Positions 34,575 to 44,679 of a DNA stretch of 64,000 bases are shown piece after piece. The stretch comes from Massospora cicadina. Lineage: Eukaryota > Entomophthoromycota > Entomophthoromycetes > Entomophthorales > Entomophthoraceae. The position numbers were made by a program, and so were the translations under genes. The stretch lies in assembly GCA_022478985.1 (NCBI GenBank), contig JAKSZP010017419.1, positions 1 to 64,000 on the forward strand. Direction: 5' to 3'. The notes below the pieces were generated by a model. That model was not told the origin of the DNA. It made no database searches and saw only the letters and a program-made list of their open reading frames with translations. Positions within the stretch are counted from its first letter, which is position 1. Every line of letters begins with the position of its first letter.

Positions 34575-35791
34575 ATCAAAGTGTGGGAGTACTTATGCCA
34601 CCATTTCATGCCCAGAACGATGGGGTGGGGCAGGTTCTGGATGGCGCAAAAGTCTTCCCAGAAATGGTGGATTCCCTGTTGGAGCTTGATCTTGGACTCA
34701 ACCTCCCAGCATTCTGACGACTTGGAGGTGTCCACAAGGGTCATGGTACCCTTTTCTCGCATTTTTACTCTTAATTTCTTGGCTAGCTCTCAGTCCATGT
34801 AGTTTTCTTCAGCCCCGGTATCCACTAAAGCCCACAGTTTTTCTAACTTGGCCCCTTTCTCTTTCTTCTTTCGCTTCAAAGTAAACGGAATAAACAGGTA
34901 AGAGGAACCATTTCCTTTATTGAGTGACGAGATGCGGGCAGGGGTTGGGCGAAAGTTGTAAGTGGGGCCGTCTGGGCCGCTGGGAGCAGTGGGTGCAGGA
35001 GCTGCAAGGCGTGGGGCATTCTCCCCGGGGCCCCCTGCTCCTGTTGCCCCATATGGCTTGATATGGGCTCTGACTCCGCGCATCATCCGCGGAATCTATT
35101 GTGATTCCCAGGCACAGGGGCCCTGGCTTGGGCCAAGGCTAGCTGGTTTTCTACCTGGAAGCAACAGTGACCTCTTCTTCCAAGGTTGCCCCCAGGCGGG
35201 TGGCGGCCATAGCTGTGAGGATGTCTGGGCGAAGGTTCTGTCTGAACATCTGTGTGAGCTGGGAAGGAGACACTTTGGCGGCTTTGGCTAGGGGTCAGAA
35301 CAACTGAGCGTACTCTTTGACGGCCATTTTCCCTTGGCTGAGGGCCAAGAGCGCAGACCAGGTGGCATCCTGAGAGTCATTTGGGGTGGCGGCTCTTTCC
35401 ACAAGGTGGAGGCAGTCCTCCAGAGAAGCAGGAAGGGCCGGCTGAGTCTCCAATAGGTTGGTAAGCCAGATTGACAGGTTCTTTGGTAGGTCCGCTATCA
35501 CCTGGGCAATCTGGAGGGATGCGGCTGTTGTACCCCAGAGGCTGCTGTAAGGCGGGCCTGTAATCTAACGTGGGAGAAGGTACCGTGCATAACACTCAAC
35601 TCCTCTGGGGTCAATGCTTGTCTAAACTTGGATGTGGCATCAACGTGTTGGACATAAGCGATTGAATTCCCTTGAGATGGGAGGAGATGAGCGGCTTCCC
35701 TCAGCAGGAACAGGATGGAGAAGATGACCATCAGGAGAGTGGTAGTGTGCTCATACCAGGCAGGTAGGGCTCTTCCATGTGGTCCCCCCAT
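34556..35791 (-). pseudogene. Gypsy-E gag and protease remnant
   Basis: Gag pieces lie at 35791-35498 (97 codons, opening with a hydrophobic stretch around VIFSILFLL) and, after a frameshift, 35501 to about 35100 (containing TWSALLALSQGKMAVKEYAQLF, a typical Gag helix). A Pro/Ala/Gly-rich linker runs 35086-34960, then the protease active site LVDTGAEENYMD at about 34790-34830. The piece 34762-34556 continues the protease and contains VLGMKWW. No CCHC knuckle is seen. The 35791 frame is in phase with a longer hydrophobic frame starting in the LTR. Confidence 0.72.
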
Positions 35792-35835
35792 CCCATCCCA
35801 TAAAAGGGAGATGAGGTTGAATGAACTTTATCTAA

Positions 35836-36912
35836 TGTGATGAATGGGGTCTCTCCACATTGCCACAAAGCAGTTGGGCAAGAGGGCCCATGTGAGGGCC
35901 CATAGGCAAGAGAGGGCTGCTGTGGTGAGGTCCCTGCGTTGTTGGCTTGTTGAGCGATTTAGATATCCTTGGAACACTGTAAGGATGATGCTCACACTGA
36001 GGAGGGCAGTTTGGCCTCCAGAGAGAGCATACAGAGAGGCGACAGCTCTGTCAAAATCTGAGGAATGGTCCATGTTGATTCACTCAAAATCCACGATTTT
36101 CCTTGAAATCTCAAATAAATGATTTTAAAATTTCAAAATTTTATTTTCAATTTTATAGGTTTATTTGTATTTATTAGAAGATGAAGTTGTCTTAAACACC
36201 TTTGCTTGGTTTGTTTTATATTAGGGAATGGGGAATATGGGGAAATTGGACCCTGTGGAGTCCGTGGGTGGCAGACTATCTGTGGGCCTACTTTGAGAAT
36301 CTCAGTCTCCAATATTCTCATCTAGGCCCATTCTAGACCATCCGTTGAGTACCCGTGGCATTACAGAAACTTTTTTGCATATATTTCTGTTTGTCGAGGA
36401 TGAATCAGAGCTCATCTCTACCTTATCACTAAAATTCCCATTTTTGGGATAATTTGGCCCAGCAGCCCCTGATTCGCTGGGCTGCCCTTCACCGTGGCTC
36501 TCAATAATTTTGATGAGTGGCGGATTTGGCTTGGTCATTTCCTTTTCAGCTCCTGATTCGCTGAGCTTCCCAATGCCATGATTCATGCTGCTTCTGTTTT
36601 TTCATAATTCAGCTTGGCAGCCCCTGATTTGCTGGGCTGCTCTTTGCCATCACCAATTGCTATACATGCAGCCTCAGAATTTGGGTTGGCGGCCTCTGAT
36701 TGGCCCAATTGACATTCATGTCAACTTTTGCCACCTTTGCCTCGAGGTTTTATAAGTTTTGTGGCATCTGATTCATCAGATTGCCATTTCCGAGGGTCGT
36801 TGCCCTCAAGCCTGATGTTTTTATGTATATTTAGTGTGACACTATTAGCCATGATCCCCACCTTAGGGGGGTCGGGGCTATGTGGCAGTCAGGCAGCGCC
36901 TTGACCGTCACA
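35836..36912 (-). repeat. Gypsy-E 5' LTR
   Basis: 1077 bp, starting TGTGACGGTCAAGG at 36912 and ending CATCACA at 35836. It aligns with 30305-31553 apart from missing minisatellite units. The sequence after it on the minus strand (TTAGATAAAG) lacks the TGG of a usual tRNA primer site, so priming may be unusual. Confidence 0.88.
35837..36073 (-). CDS. hydrophobic open frame starting inside the Gypsy-E 5' LTR
   Basis: An ATG at 36073 opens about 80 codons with two strongly hydrophobic segments (around TALLSVSIILTVFQGYL and LSCLWALTWALLPNCFVAMW) and ends at a TAA just past the LTR border. The same frame continues after this single stop into the 35791 gag frame, which has a third hydrophobic stretch. 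The 3' LTR keeps this part open too (30542 downward), with few changes. It may be a Gag leader with membrane segments, or a chance frame preserved because the LTRs are young. No known family is recognised. Confidence 0.35.
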
Positions 36913-36917
36913 GGAGG

Positions 36918-38822
36918 GTACTCAACTGTGCAAGCATATTCTTTTTTATTAAGCTCAATATTAGTCAGAATCAGAGGAACAATATAGTTAAGCAGGGAGA
37001 GATAGCCCTGCTCCAAGTTTCTAATCTTTTCATAATTGAGCATAAACTATGTACCAATGAGTATATCATAGCTATTTTTTGCTAAGACCAGCGCTGGTAG
37101 CAACTGAATGAGCTTCTCAAAACAAATGGGCAGTGAAGAGTACGCCCTGATGGCATGGGTGTTATTTGGGCCTGCAATTCCAAATTCTTAATTGTAGTTG
37201 AGGTCAGAGGCCAGATTAATTTTTTGATGAATTAGGTTGACACAACGTTCACTGAGGATCCAGTGTCAATAATAGCACTAACCTGAACTCCATTGATGAC
37301 GACCTCCACTTTGGTCAATGTTGCATCCAAGTTGGGGGAAAGAGCGAGGACTGCTTTTTAATGGAGAGTTGAGGCATGTCTTTTAGAAGTCTCAGGGTAT
37401 TTATATTGAATAGAATGCAGGGTATGAACACACTGGGTGGATTGGATCAGTGTGGCAATGAGCTAGTCAGCGTCACTGGCAGTGTCAATGACCTCAAAAC
37501 CCTCAGCACTTGATGAAGATAAGTTCTTCAGGGTATCCTAGCCATATCCACTCTCTTTGGGTTCAACCTTTTTGGGTACCTCCACTTTACCTGGGGCTCC
37601 TAAAACATACTGACCAAAATCTTCACAACCCTCTTCAGACTTGTCATAGTAGGGGTTATCAATGCATGTCAGGGAGTCAATTGGCTATGAAGCACGTTCA
37701 TGGCTTTCTTTGCTACAGGAGAGGACCTGTGAGCGCTCATCCACCCTAATATCTATGGGAGGAGGCGCTGTAAATGGCACAGCTCTACATTTGTCCTTTG
37801 AAGTAGTATATTTGGGATGCTCCATGGCCATAGTTTTTGGACGATGGATGGCCAGAGGAGAGACCGAGGGGGATAGAGATAGTGCCTTTGTGGGACGTGA
37901 CAATTAAGGCGCTTTGTAAGGCCGCTCTGACGAGGGAGGAGTGCAAGACAAAGTGATAGCTAACTTCACTGTCTGAACTTTAGGTACTCAAGATGGAGAG
38001 GAGCACTGCCCTGTCACTGTTAGTATCCTCTGCCTATTTGCATGTAGAGGAGGAGCATCTTGTTGCTGCAGCTCCGTGGGAGCAGCTTTCAAAGGGACAC
38101 AGCCATATAAGAGGCTAAAGGAGGTGAAGTGGATTTTTGCTTCAGAGCTCCTGGCATAGTATCACATTCATAGAAGTTGACCACTGCTAGCAGAGCCTCC
38201 TTGATATCCTGTATGTGTCGAAAGGAGCGCTTTATGGAAGAGATATGCATCACCAAGAAGGGATGGGACGCTAAGGCAGACAAGATATCAGCAATAGCAT
38301 CATTTCTAGATAGCATTTTGGAAAACAGCAGAGGTTTAGCTTTAATATAGAATCTCTCAACAAAAGAGGTAATTGATTCTCCTTAATGAAGACTAAGGCA
38401 AATAAAGGCCTGTTTTTGCTTTTGTAAACTCTATATGGAGCAAATTCCTCAATAAGCGCTTGCTTAACATCCTCCCAGGTGCTGAGGTTGACCATGTTGG
38501 GAACCATTATCTCTTGAGCCATACAACTCAAGCAGGGGAAAATGTAACTGGCTTTTTGCTGGTCAGTCGTTCCTTCCATCACTTATTCATAAACAAACAG
38601 AAAGGAGGATATACTTCCCTTACCAGGTGTAAACTTGTATCAGAGAGATATTTTTGATGAATGATAGGTGAGGCCCCATGAGGGCCTTGAGAAAAGTGCT
38701 TCTCAAGCCTTTAAAGGCGAGAAAAAGCACTGGAAAGTTGTTGCTCTAAAGCTAATAGCCTTAGTTGAGATCCAGCGGAGAGGTTATGATGGTCACTTTC
38801 CCCACCAACCTCCAATTTAATA
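36918..38822 (-). pseudogene. Gypsy-D gag and protease remnant
   Basis: Gag: 38582-38271 and nearby, with IMVPNMVNLSTWEDVKQALI (about 38440-38500), matching Gypsy-B IMVPHLMTCSTW and Gypsy-C IMVPTMAKLSTW. A further helical part lies at about 38100-38270. Protease: AIIDTGSSVNVVST at about 37238-37280, with the catalytic DTG intact. The segment 37043-36918 (GYLSLLNYIVPLILT) matches Gypsy-C at about 59380 and is cut by Gypsy-E. Stops are frequent. The gag start and leader are missing at the Gypsy-B border. Confidence 0.78.
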
Positions 38823-39162
38823 TGTCAGGATTTCACCAAATTTGCATATCTCCAAAAAATCCCCTTCCTCAATTCCCCTGACATCATCAGAAGGAGTGAG
38901 CAATCTATTGCAATCTATCAAAGTTAATGATCAATCAGATCCTGATCAACTGATTGAAGATTTGATCGCGCAGAGATTAATTCACTCTGATAGATTACAA
39001 ACTGTAAAAAAGCCTATAAATATTTCCTCTTTCAAAAATAAAAATTAGGTCGAGTTTAACCTGTATTTTCTTATTTACTTCATTGCATTTTTGGAGAATC
39101 CGCCCAGTGTAACTTTGAGATACAACCTGCCCCATTGGAAGTGTAATTCAAAACTTCCAGAC
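38823..39162 (+). repeat. Gypsy-B 5' LTR
   Basis: Begins TGTCAGGATTTCACC and ends CCAGAC. By eye there are about 28 differences from the 3' LTR, many of them CG/TG/CA exchanges. A TATAAA at 39015-39020 is conserved in both LTRs and is the likely promoter. Confidence 0.9.
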
Positions 39163-39180
39163 TGGTGCTCACTACAGGGG
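39163..39180 (+). promoter_or_regulatory. Gypsy-B primer-binding site
   Basis: TGGTGCTCACTACAGGGG directly follows the LTR and is identical to the sequence 2 nt after the Gypsy-C 5' LTR. It starts with TGG, complementary to a tRNA CCA end; the primer tRNA would end GAGCACCA. Confidence 0.75.
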
Positions 39181-39199
39181 CTCTCTGAGTTATGCACCA

Positions 39200-41380
39200 G
39201 TGACCACGTCTATCACCATGGATTCTCAATTTTCGCCTGACGAGGCTCAAGATCAAGAGCAAGGCAGTATTTTACGATGGGTCCCTTCAATTGGAGCCCA
39301 AATCCCAAGATTACCCTCCACGTTGGAATTTTGGGCCAACTTGGAATTCTATAATCCTAACTTAAGTTTTGCCTCAGACTTTCAAATGCCACCTGAGGCC
39401 TTGCAAAATATCATCAATCAATTACTTGAAGGGGCTCTAATCCCTGGAATACGTTCTACCCAATCTTGATCAAATGCAGTACCTTCTATATTGTGAGAAG
39501 TGCTGCAAACCTCTCAAATGCCAGGGATTGGCTCCAAACAATATCTACAACAACTTGTACATCCTACATTATACCACTTGCTACCTGTAGTTGGAATGCA
39601 CCATCAAGGGATGCTCAATTTACTAGAAGGACTCCAATCCTTGAATAATTATATTTCTGAGTTTTTCAAGTCAGCCTCCAAGTTTAGCTGAGATAATTGT
39701 GATGCTATTATTAATAATCAAACTTCCCTCAACGAAGTACAACAGCAGCTCATTCAGTTTGATCATGGGATATCAAATTTTATTGATGTACAGTTTCCAA
39801 AAAAGGTTCAAGAGATCCAGAAGGAATGGAGAGAGGGTGTTTCCCAACTCTCTGAGCGTAGTCAATCAATGGAGGAAGAAATTAGAACCCATCTTTTTCA
39901 ATTGGAACAATTGTACTCAGGAATTCAGTTCTGGGTCAATGAAGTAGAGAAACCTCTGGAAATATGGGTCCTCCTGGGGTAGAAGGACCTCGTGGGCCAC
40001 CTGGAGGTGTAGGGCCTCGTGGACCTCCTGGAGCTGATGGGCCCCATGTGGACCCCCAGGTGCAGATGGACCTCGTGGACCTCCAGGCGCTGATGGTCAT
40101 TCAGGATCTTATCAGCAAATTAACTCTCTCATGAACATGATGACCCACTTACGTGAACAATTCTCTAAGGTGGCCAAAGAATGCAACCTAACCCCTGATG
40201 GGGTACCAATTGACCCCCTTTTGACTCTGCAGTCCTTGTCTGATGAATTGATCAATTTGGGAAAGTGGGCCAAGGACACTGATATCTTATTACATGCTTG
40301 TGAATCAAAAGGGGAATTGCTCCAAGCGAAAATCGAGACTCTGGAACTCAAGTACAATGCACAACAGGAACAGATTTTTGAGCTATCTCGCTGACTAGAT
40401 GAGAAAGTAGGGCATGCAGACCTGAATTGATGGATTAACAAAATTTGGATGGAAGCTGTTGGTCCTTACCCTCAATTTTCTTCTCAAGCTTCAGATTCTG
40501 CCTCTTATGTGTCTACTCAATCTGAACAACCTGGAGTGCATGTTTTGACTACCAATGCTCCCATGAGTTTCAAGCCAGTATTCAAGGACAAATACTCCCC
40601 AGGGGAAGGCAGCATTATCGCCTTTCTATATCTGTATGAAAAGGCATTAAGTGAGGCCATGGATCACCAAAAGATGAATTACTTGCCTAATTGCCTTACT
40701 TGATTGGCTCAAGATATTATGGTTCCCCACTTAATGACTTGCTCTACTTGGGCTCAAGTCAAAGAAGCATTGATCAAAGAATTTGGAAGTGAGCAGACCC
40801 TATCTTCGCAAAAACAGGCCTTTATGGGTATACAGCCCCACCAAAATGAATCTATTAAGGACTTTGCTCATCAGTTCTATTGGGAAGCTCAAACTCTTGT
40901 AGCCTGTGGTTGGTTAAACTTGGATGATGCAATAACCGCAGTTCTGTCAGCCTTTACTACTAGGACGCAAATGCAAGTTTATCTGATCAGTGTCAAAAAG
41001 AATTTCTGAAGTATTTTGGATATTAAGGAGGCCTTATTGGAGTTGCCCCCTCAATTCTCCAAAAAACCCCGAGTTTATGAGTCTCCTAGACCTAGTCAGC
41101 CCAAAGTCTTTGCCATGCCTGAGAACACTAGAGCGATCCAGTGTAATTACTGTCATCGCTACTTTCATACTGAGGATCGTTGTTTTAAAAAGGAAGCAGA
41201 TGAAAAAAAGAAAAGAGATAAGACCAATAAGATTCTTCACCTTGATAATGATGTGAGTGCGCAGCAAGAGCAGCAAAGTTCAATTGAGTGTAATAAAGAT
41301 GACCATTCTTCTTATTCCTTGCCCTCCTTATTGGCATTATCCTCTCAGTTTGGAAGCACCATTACCCGAATTAATTTCTG
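39200..41380 (+). pseudogene. Gypsy-B gag remnant with collagen-like segment
   Basis: N-terminal part 39200-39690; a coiled-coil-like Gln/Glu-rich stretch at about 39700-39950; a Gly-X-Y block (39967-40107) with a frameshift inside it; and a second helical stretch 40131-40394. The capsid-like part is 40449-41009 (FKPVFKDKYSPGEGSIIAFL and TWAQVKEALIKEFG). The CCHC knuckle CNYCHRYFHTEDRC (C-x2-C-x4-H-x4-C) is at about 41143-41184. In-frame stops at about 39468, 39495, 40393, 40701 and 41007 are all TGA. The capsid part aligns with Gypsy-C 57600-57900 and Gypsy-D 38271-38582. I cannot match the collagen block in those two. Confidence 0.82.
39967..40107 (+). repeat. collagen-like Gly-X-Y repeat in Gypsy-B gag
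   Basis: Nine uninterrupted triplets (GPP GVE GPR GPP GGV GPR GPP GAD GPH) are followed, after a frame slip near 40045, by six more (GPP GAD GPR GPP GAD GHS). At DNA level it is a short imperfect repeat of GGACCTCCTGG-type units. Helical coiled-coil-like stretches flank it on both sides. Confidence 0.85.
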
Positions 41381-41384
41381 AGTA

Positions 41385-44300
41385 AATCAAATCAATGCCA
41401 AGGCTATCATAGATACTGGATCCCCGGTGAATGTTGTCTCCTCCAAATTGGTCAAATGGATCAAATTAACCCCCAATATTTCTCATTATGAAGAATATGG
41501 CACCGCCAGCCCTCAGAGTACTTGGTCTATTGGAGCTTTTTCATCCTTCCTCTGAAAATTGGGAAATTAACCTTTACCATTCCAGCGATTGTGCTTGATA
41601 ATTTGAGTTATGACCTACTCTTGGGAACTCAATTTTTATGAGAATTTGATGGAATTATCAACTACCCTGACTCATCGTTGTCTCTCTTGGGTATCAAGTT
41701 CCCTTACTTTTATCTGATCATGCTTCCACTTGACGTCAGTTATGTCTGCTAGAAGGAACTAAAAGGTCTTATTCACTTCAGTATCAGGTTGAAGATCCTC
41801 ATGTAAAATTACCTCCTACCATGGCTGATATTGAAGAGGGAATGCCTATTTTTTCTCCTGAGAAATTAGTTATTCCACCAAAATCACAAGTGATCATTAA
41901 TACTTCTTTGCACTTTTTGATTCCCAAGGGGCATTTGCTACAAGTCCAGGGCACTGTCAATCCTTCTGCCAAAGAACTCTTGCCTTGTCCTGGAATATTG
42001 GATTATGCTTATTCAGGCTCTTTATCTGTCTTACTAGCGAACCTTACTGATGTGCCAAAACTGGTAGATTGAGAGTGCCCAATTGCTTATGTCAAGCTGT
42101 TACCCTTATCTCATATCTATGATGTTAAACCCTTTGGGAGTTTACAAGACTTTGGATTGGAGAGTGATCAGGAAATCCTTACTGTGGGACCTGCTATTGG
42201 GAAACATCTCTCTAAGGAACAGGAGAAACAAGTGCTTCAATTATTGGATGAATATTCCGACATTTTTGCTAGGCATACTTGTGATTTTGGGAAGATGAAA
42301 GGTGTAGTGCACACTGTTGAAACTGGTGATCACCTTCCTATCTGTGCAAAGCCCTATCATAAATCCAAAGTAGAAGAAGCCCAGGTTACTAAGGAGTTGA
42401 ATCAATTGCTGGAGGCTGGATTATTGAAACCCTCCAATAGTCCCTGGGCATCCCCATTGTTGTTGGTTAAGAAGAAAGATGGTTCTCATCGAGTCATGAT
42501 GGATTATCATTGATTGAATGCTATTACCTGATGGGACTGTTATCCCTTACCTAGGATTGATGATTCTCTTAGATTGTTGGCTGGATCCACCTATTTTTTG
42601 GCCATGGACTTAGCCAGTGGATATTGGCAAATTGAACTGTCTCCAGAAGATCGTGCCAAGTGTGCCCTGATATTGAGTGAAGGGTTGTTTGAACCAACTT
42701 GCATGCCTCAAGGCCTAAGCAATGCCCCCGCAACTTTCCAAAGGGCCATGGACAGTATGCTCCGGGATTTAAAGCTTACTTGTGTTCTGGTATATCTTGA
42801 TGACATTACTGTGTTTTCCAAAACCTTTACTGAGCATTTAAACCATTTAAAAGAAGTATTCAGCCAAATTTGGGGCTCTTCCTTAAAACTCAAGCCCTCC
42901 AAGTGCTCATTCTTTCAAAATGAAATGGACTTCTTAGGACATCAGGTTTCAGCTAAAGGGATTTGACCCCTTGCGGACAAAGTTCAAGCCATCCAACAGA
43001 TGCCTCCTCCCTCTTCTTTATGGGATATTCAAGTCTTTCTCAGTATGGTTGGGTATTATTGGCAATTTATTCCCAACTTTGCTGATATGGCTGAACCCTT
43101 ATTTTATCTATTGCAAAAAGGAGTGTCTTTCGAGTGGGGATCAGCTCAAGAACAGTCTTTCAATTCTCTGCATACCGCCTTGATGAAGGCACCTGTTCTA
43201 ATTCACCCCCAGTTTGATAAGCCTTTCTTTCTACATATGGATGCAAGCAATGTTGCTATTGGGGCTATTTTATCTCAGTGTGATGAAGAAAATAAGGATC
43301 ATCCTGTTGCTTACTATAGCAAAACTTTGTCAAAGGCTAAACGAAATTATAGTGTTACTGAGCGGGAATGTTTGGCGGTAATTTTGGCCATCAAGCATTT
43401 TTGGCCCTTTTTATATGGTACCCATTTCACCGTTATTACTGACCATTCCTCCTTACAATGGCTGCAGAATATGAAGGATCCTGATGGGAGGTTGGCCCGT
43501 TGGGCTTTATGATTGCAAAATTACGATTTTTCCATTGTTCATCGCTCAGGAGCTCAGCATCAAAATGTGGATGGGTTATCCTGACTACCTATTCTGACCT
43601 TGGAACCAGAAAAAGAAGAACGCTTGTATAATCTTATTGGATGACTGGAATTATGGGATTGAGAGACTGAAGAGGATCAAGCCTATCTAAAATCAATTAC
43701 CAAGGATACTATGATTCAAGATGGAGCTTTGTATAAGAAAGTCAAGTCTAAGTGGTTGCCCTTCCTACATCCCAACTCCAGGTTTCACGCTGTAATGGAA
43801 GGTCATGAACAAGTTGGTCATAGCAGCTTAAAGAAAACTCAAGAATGGTTGAAGACTTCAATACTATTGGAACAACATGACTGAGTTCATTCGGGAGACT
43901 CTTGACTCATGTCTTACTTGCAAACGTCATGGAACTACCAACCCTACTTATCAACATCAAGTCATTTCCCCAACTAAGGCGTTCAAAGTAGTCAGCATTA
44001 ATGTTTTAGGGCCTTTTCCTCAAGTAGTGCATGTTCATCAGTATATCATTATGGCCATTGACCATTTGACCAAATGGGTTGAGGCCATTTCAATTGCTAC
44101 CCCTTCAGCTAAGACTACAGCCTTATTCCTATATCAACATATTATTTCCCAACATGGATGTCCATGTCAGATAATGGAACTAATTTCACCTCACAGCTTA
44201 TACAGGAGTTATCAAAATTATTTAACACTATCAGCTATTTGTTGTCCCATATAATCCATCCACAAATGGGGCCATTGAACGAGTTAATGGAACCTTGGTC

Positions 44301-44589
44301 TTGATTTTAAGGAAAATGGCCTCGACTGATCCAACTCAGTATTATTTTTATTTACCTAGTGCCTTATTTGCTTATCAGATAAGCTATCACCGCATTATCA
44401 AGATGTCCCCGTTTAAGTGTATATATGGGTGGGATCCTTCAGTCCCTTCTAGTGTTCAGACTATCCTTGAAGAAAGCATCCCAGAAAATTCCAATTTAGT
44501 TATGAGAAATTTGGCTGATAATATTATCCGCCTCCAGGCTCAAGCAATGGATTCAATTGAAACCACCACTCGAAGAGAGACTCTATGAA
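41385..44589 (+). pseudogene. Gypsy-B pol remnant (PR, RT, RNase H, integrase core)
   Basis: Protease: AIIDTGSPVNVVSS (about 41404-41445). RT: SPLLLVKKKDGSHRVMMDYH (about 42454-42513), MDLASGYWQIEL (42604), MPQGLSNAPATF (42703) and the catalytic YLDD (42793-42804). RNase H: HMDASNVAIGAIL (about 43236), TERECLAVILAI (43357) and TDHSSLQW (43438). Integrase: VSINVLGPF (about 43993), where the first catalytic Asp is Asn; SDNGTNF in a shifted phase (about 44168); NGAIERVNG (about 44265). The TGA stops at about 42511, 42529, 42964, 43510, 43582, 43639 and 43660 all sit at expected Arg-like positions. LINE-3 interrupts it at 44589. Confidence 0.87.
44573..44589. repeat. LINE-3 target-site duplication, left (partner 49857-49873)
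   Basis: AAGAGAGACTCTATGAA here and AAGAGAGACTATATGAA at 49857-49873: 17 bp with one mismatch, flanking LINE-3 exactly. Confidence 0.88.
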
Positions 44590-44679
44590 TTTATTGTGAG
44601 GAAGGCTGACCATGGGACGGACACTTCCAAATTTGACCCAAAAGAAACAAAACTTAGTAACAGTGAAGGCACCCCAGAG

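Larger units (their letters stand above)
30305..36912 (-). mobile_element. Gypsy-E: Ty3/gypsy chromovirus inserted in Gypsy-D
   Basis: This 6608-bp minus-strand element has LTRs beginning TGTGATGG and ending CATCACA (a perfect 7-base inverted repeat in the 3' copy), a GGAGG TSD and a polypurine tract. It contains gag, protease, RT, RNase H, integrase and a chromodomain. It is the best preserved gypsy element here: RT is open for 365 codons and RNase H for 311. Frameshifts (about 33600, 35500) and single stops break it. It is more GC-rich than its host Gypsy-D, which suggests a later arrival. Confidence 0.9.

Noticed and set aside
39200..40400. A host collagen or bacterial collagen-like gene
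   Set aside because: The Gly-X-Y block lies between the Gypsy-B LTR and primer site and its capsid and knuckle parts, so it belongs to Gag.
39468..43662. TGA as a sense codon in this genome, because Gypsy-B is open apart from TGA stops
   Set aside because: The TGA sites fall at Arg positions and not Trp, CGA still occurs as a codon, and other elements have TAA and TAG stops too. CpG deamination explains it better.
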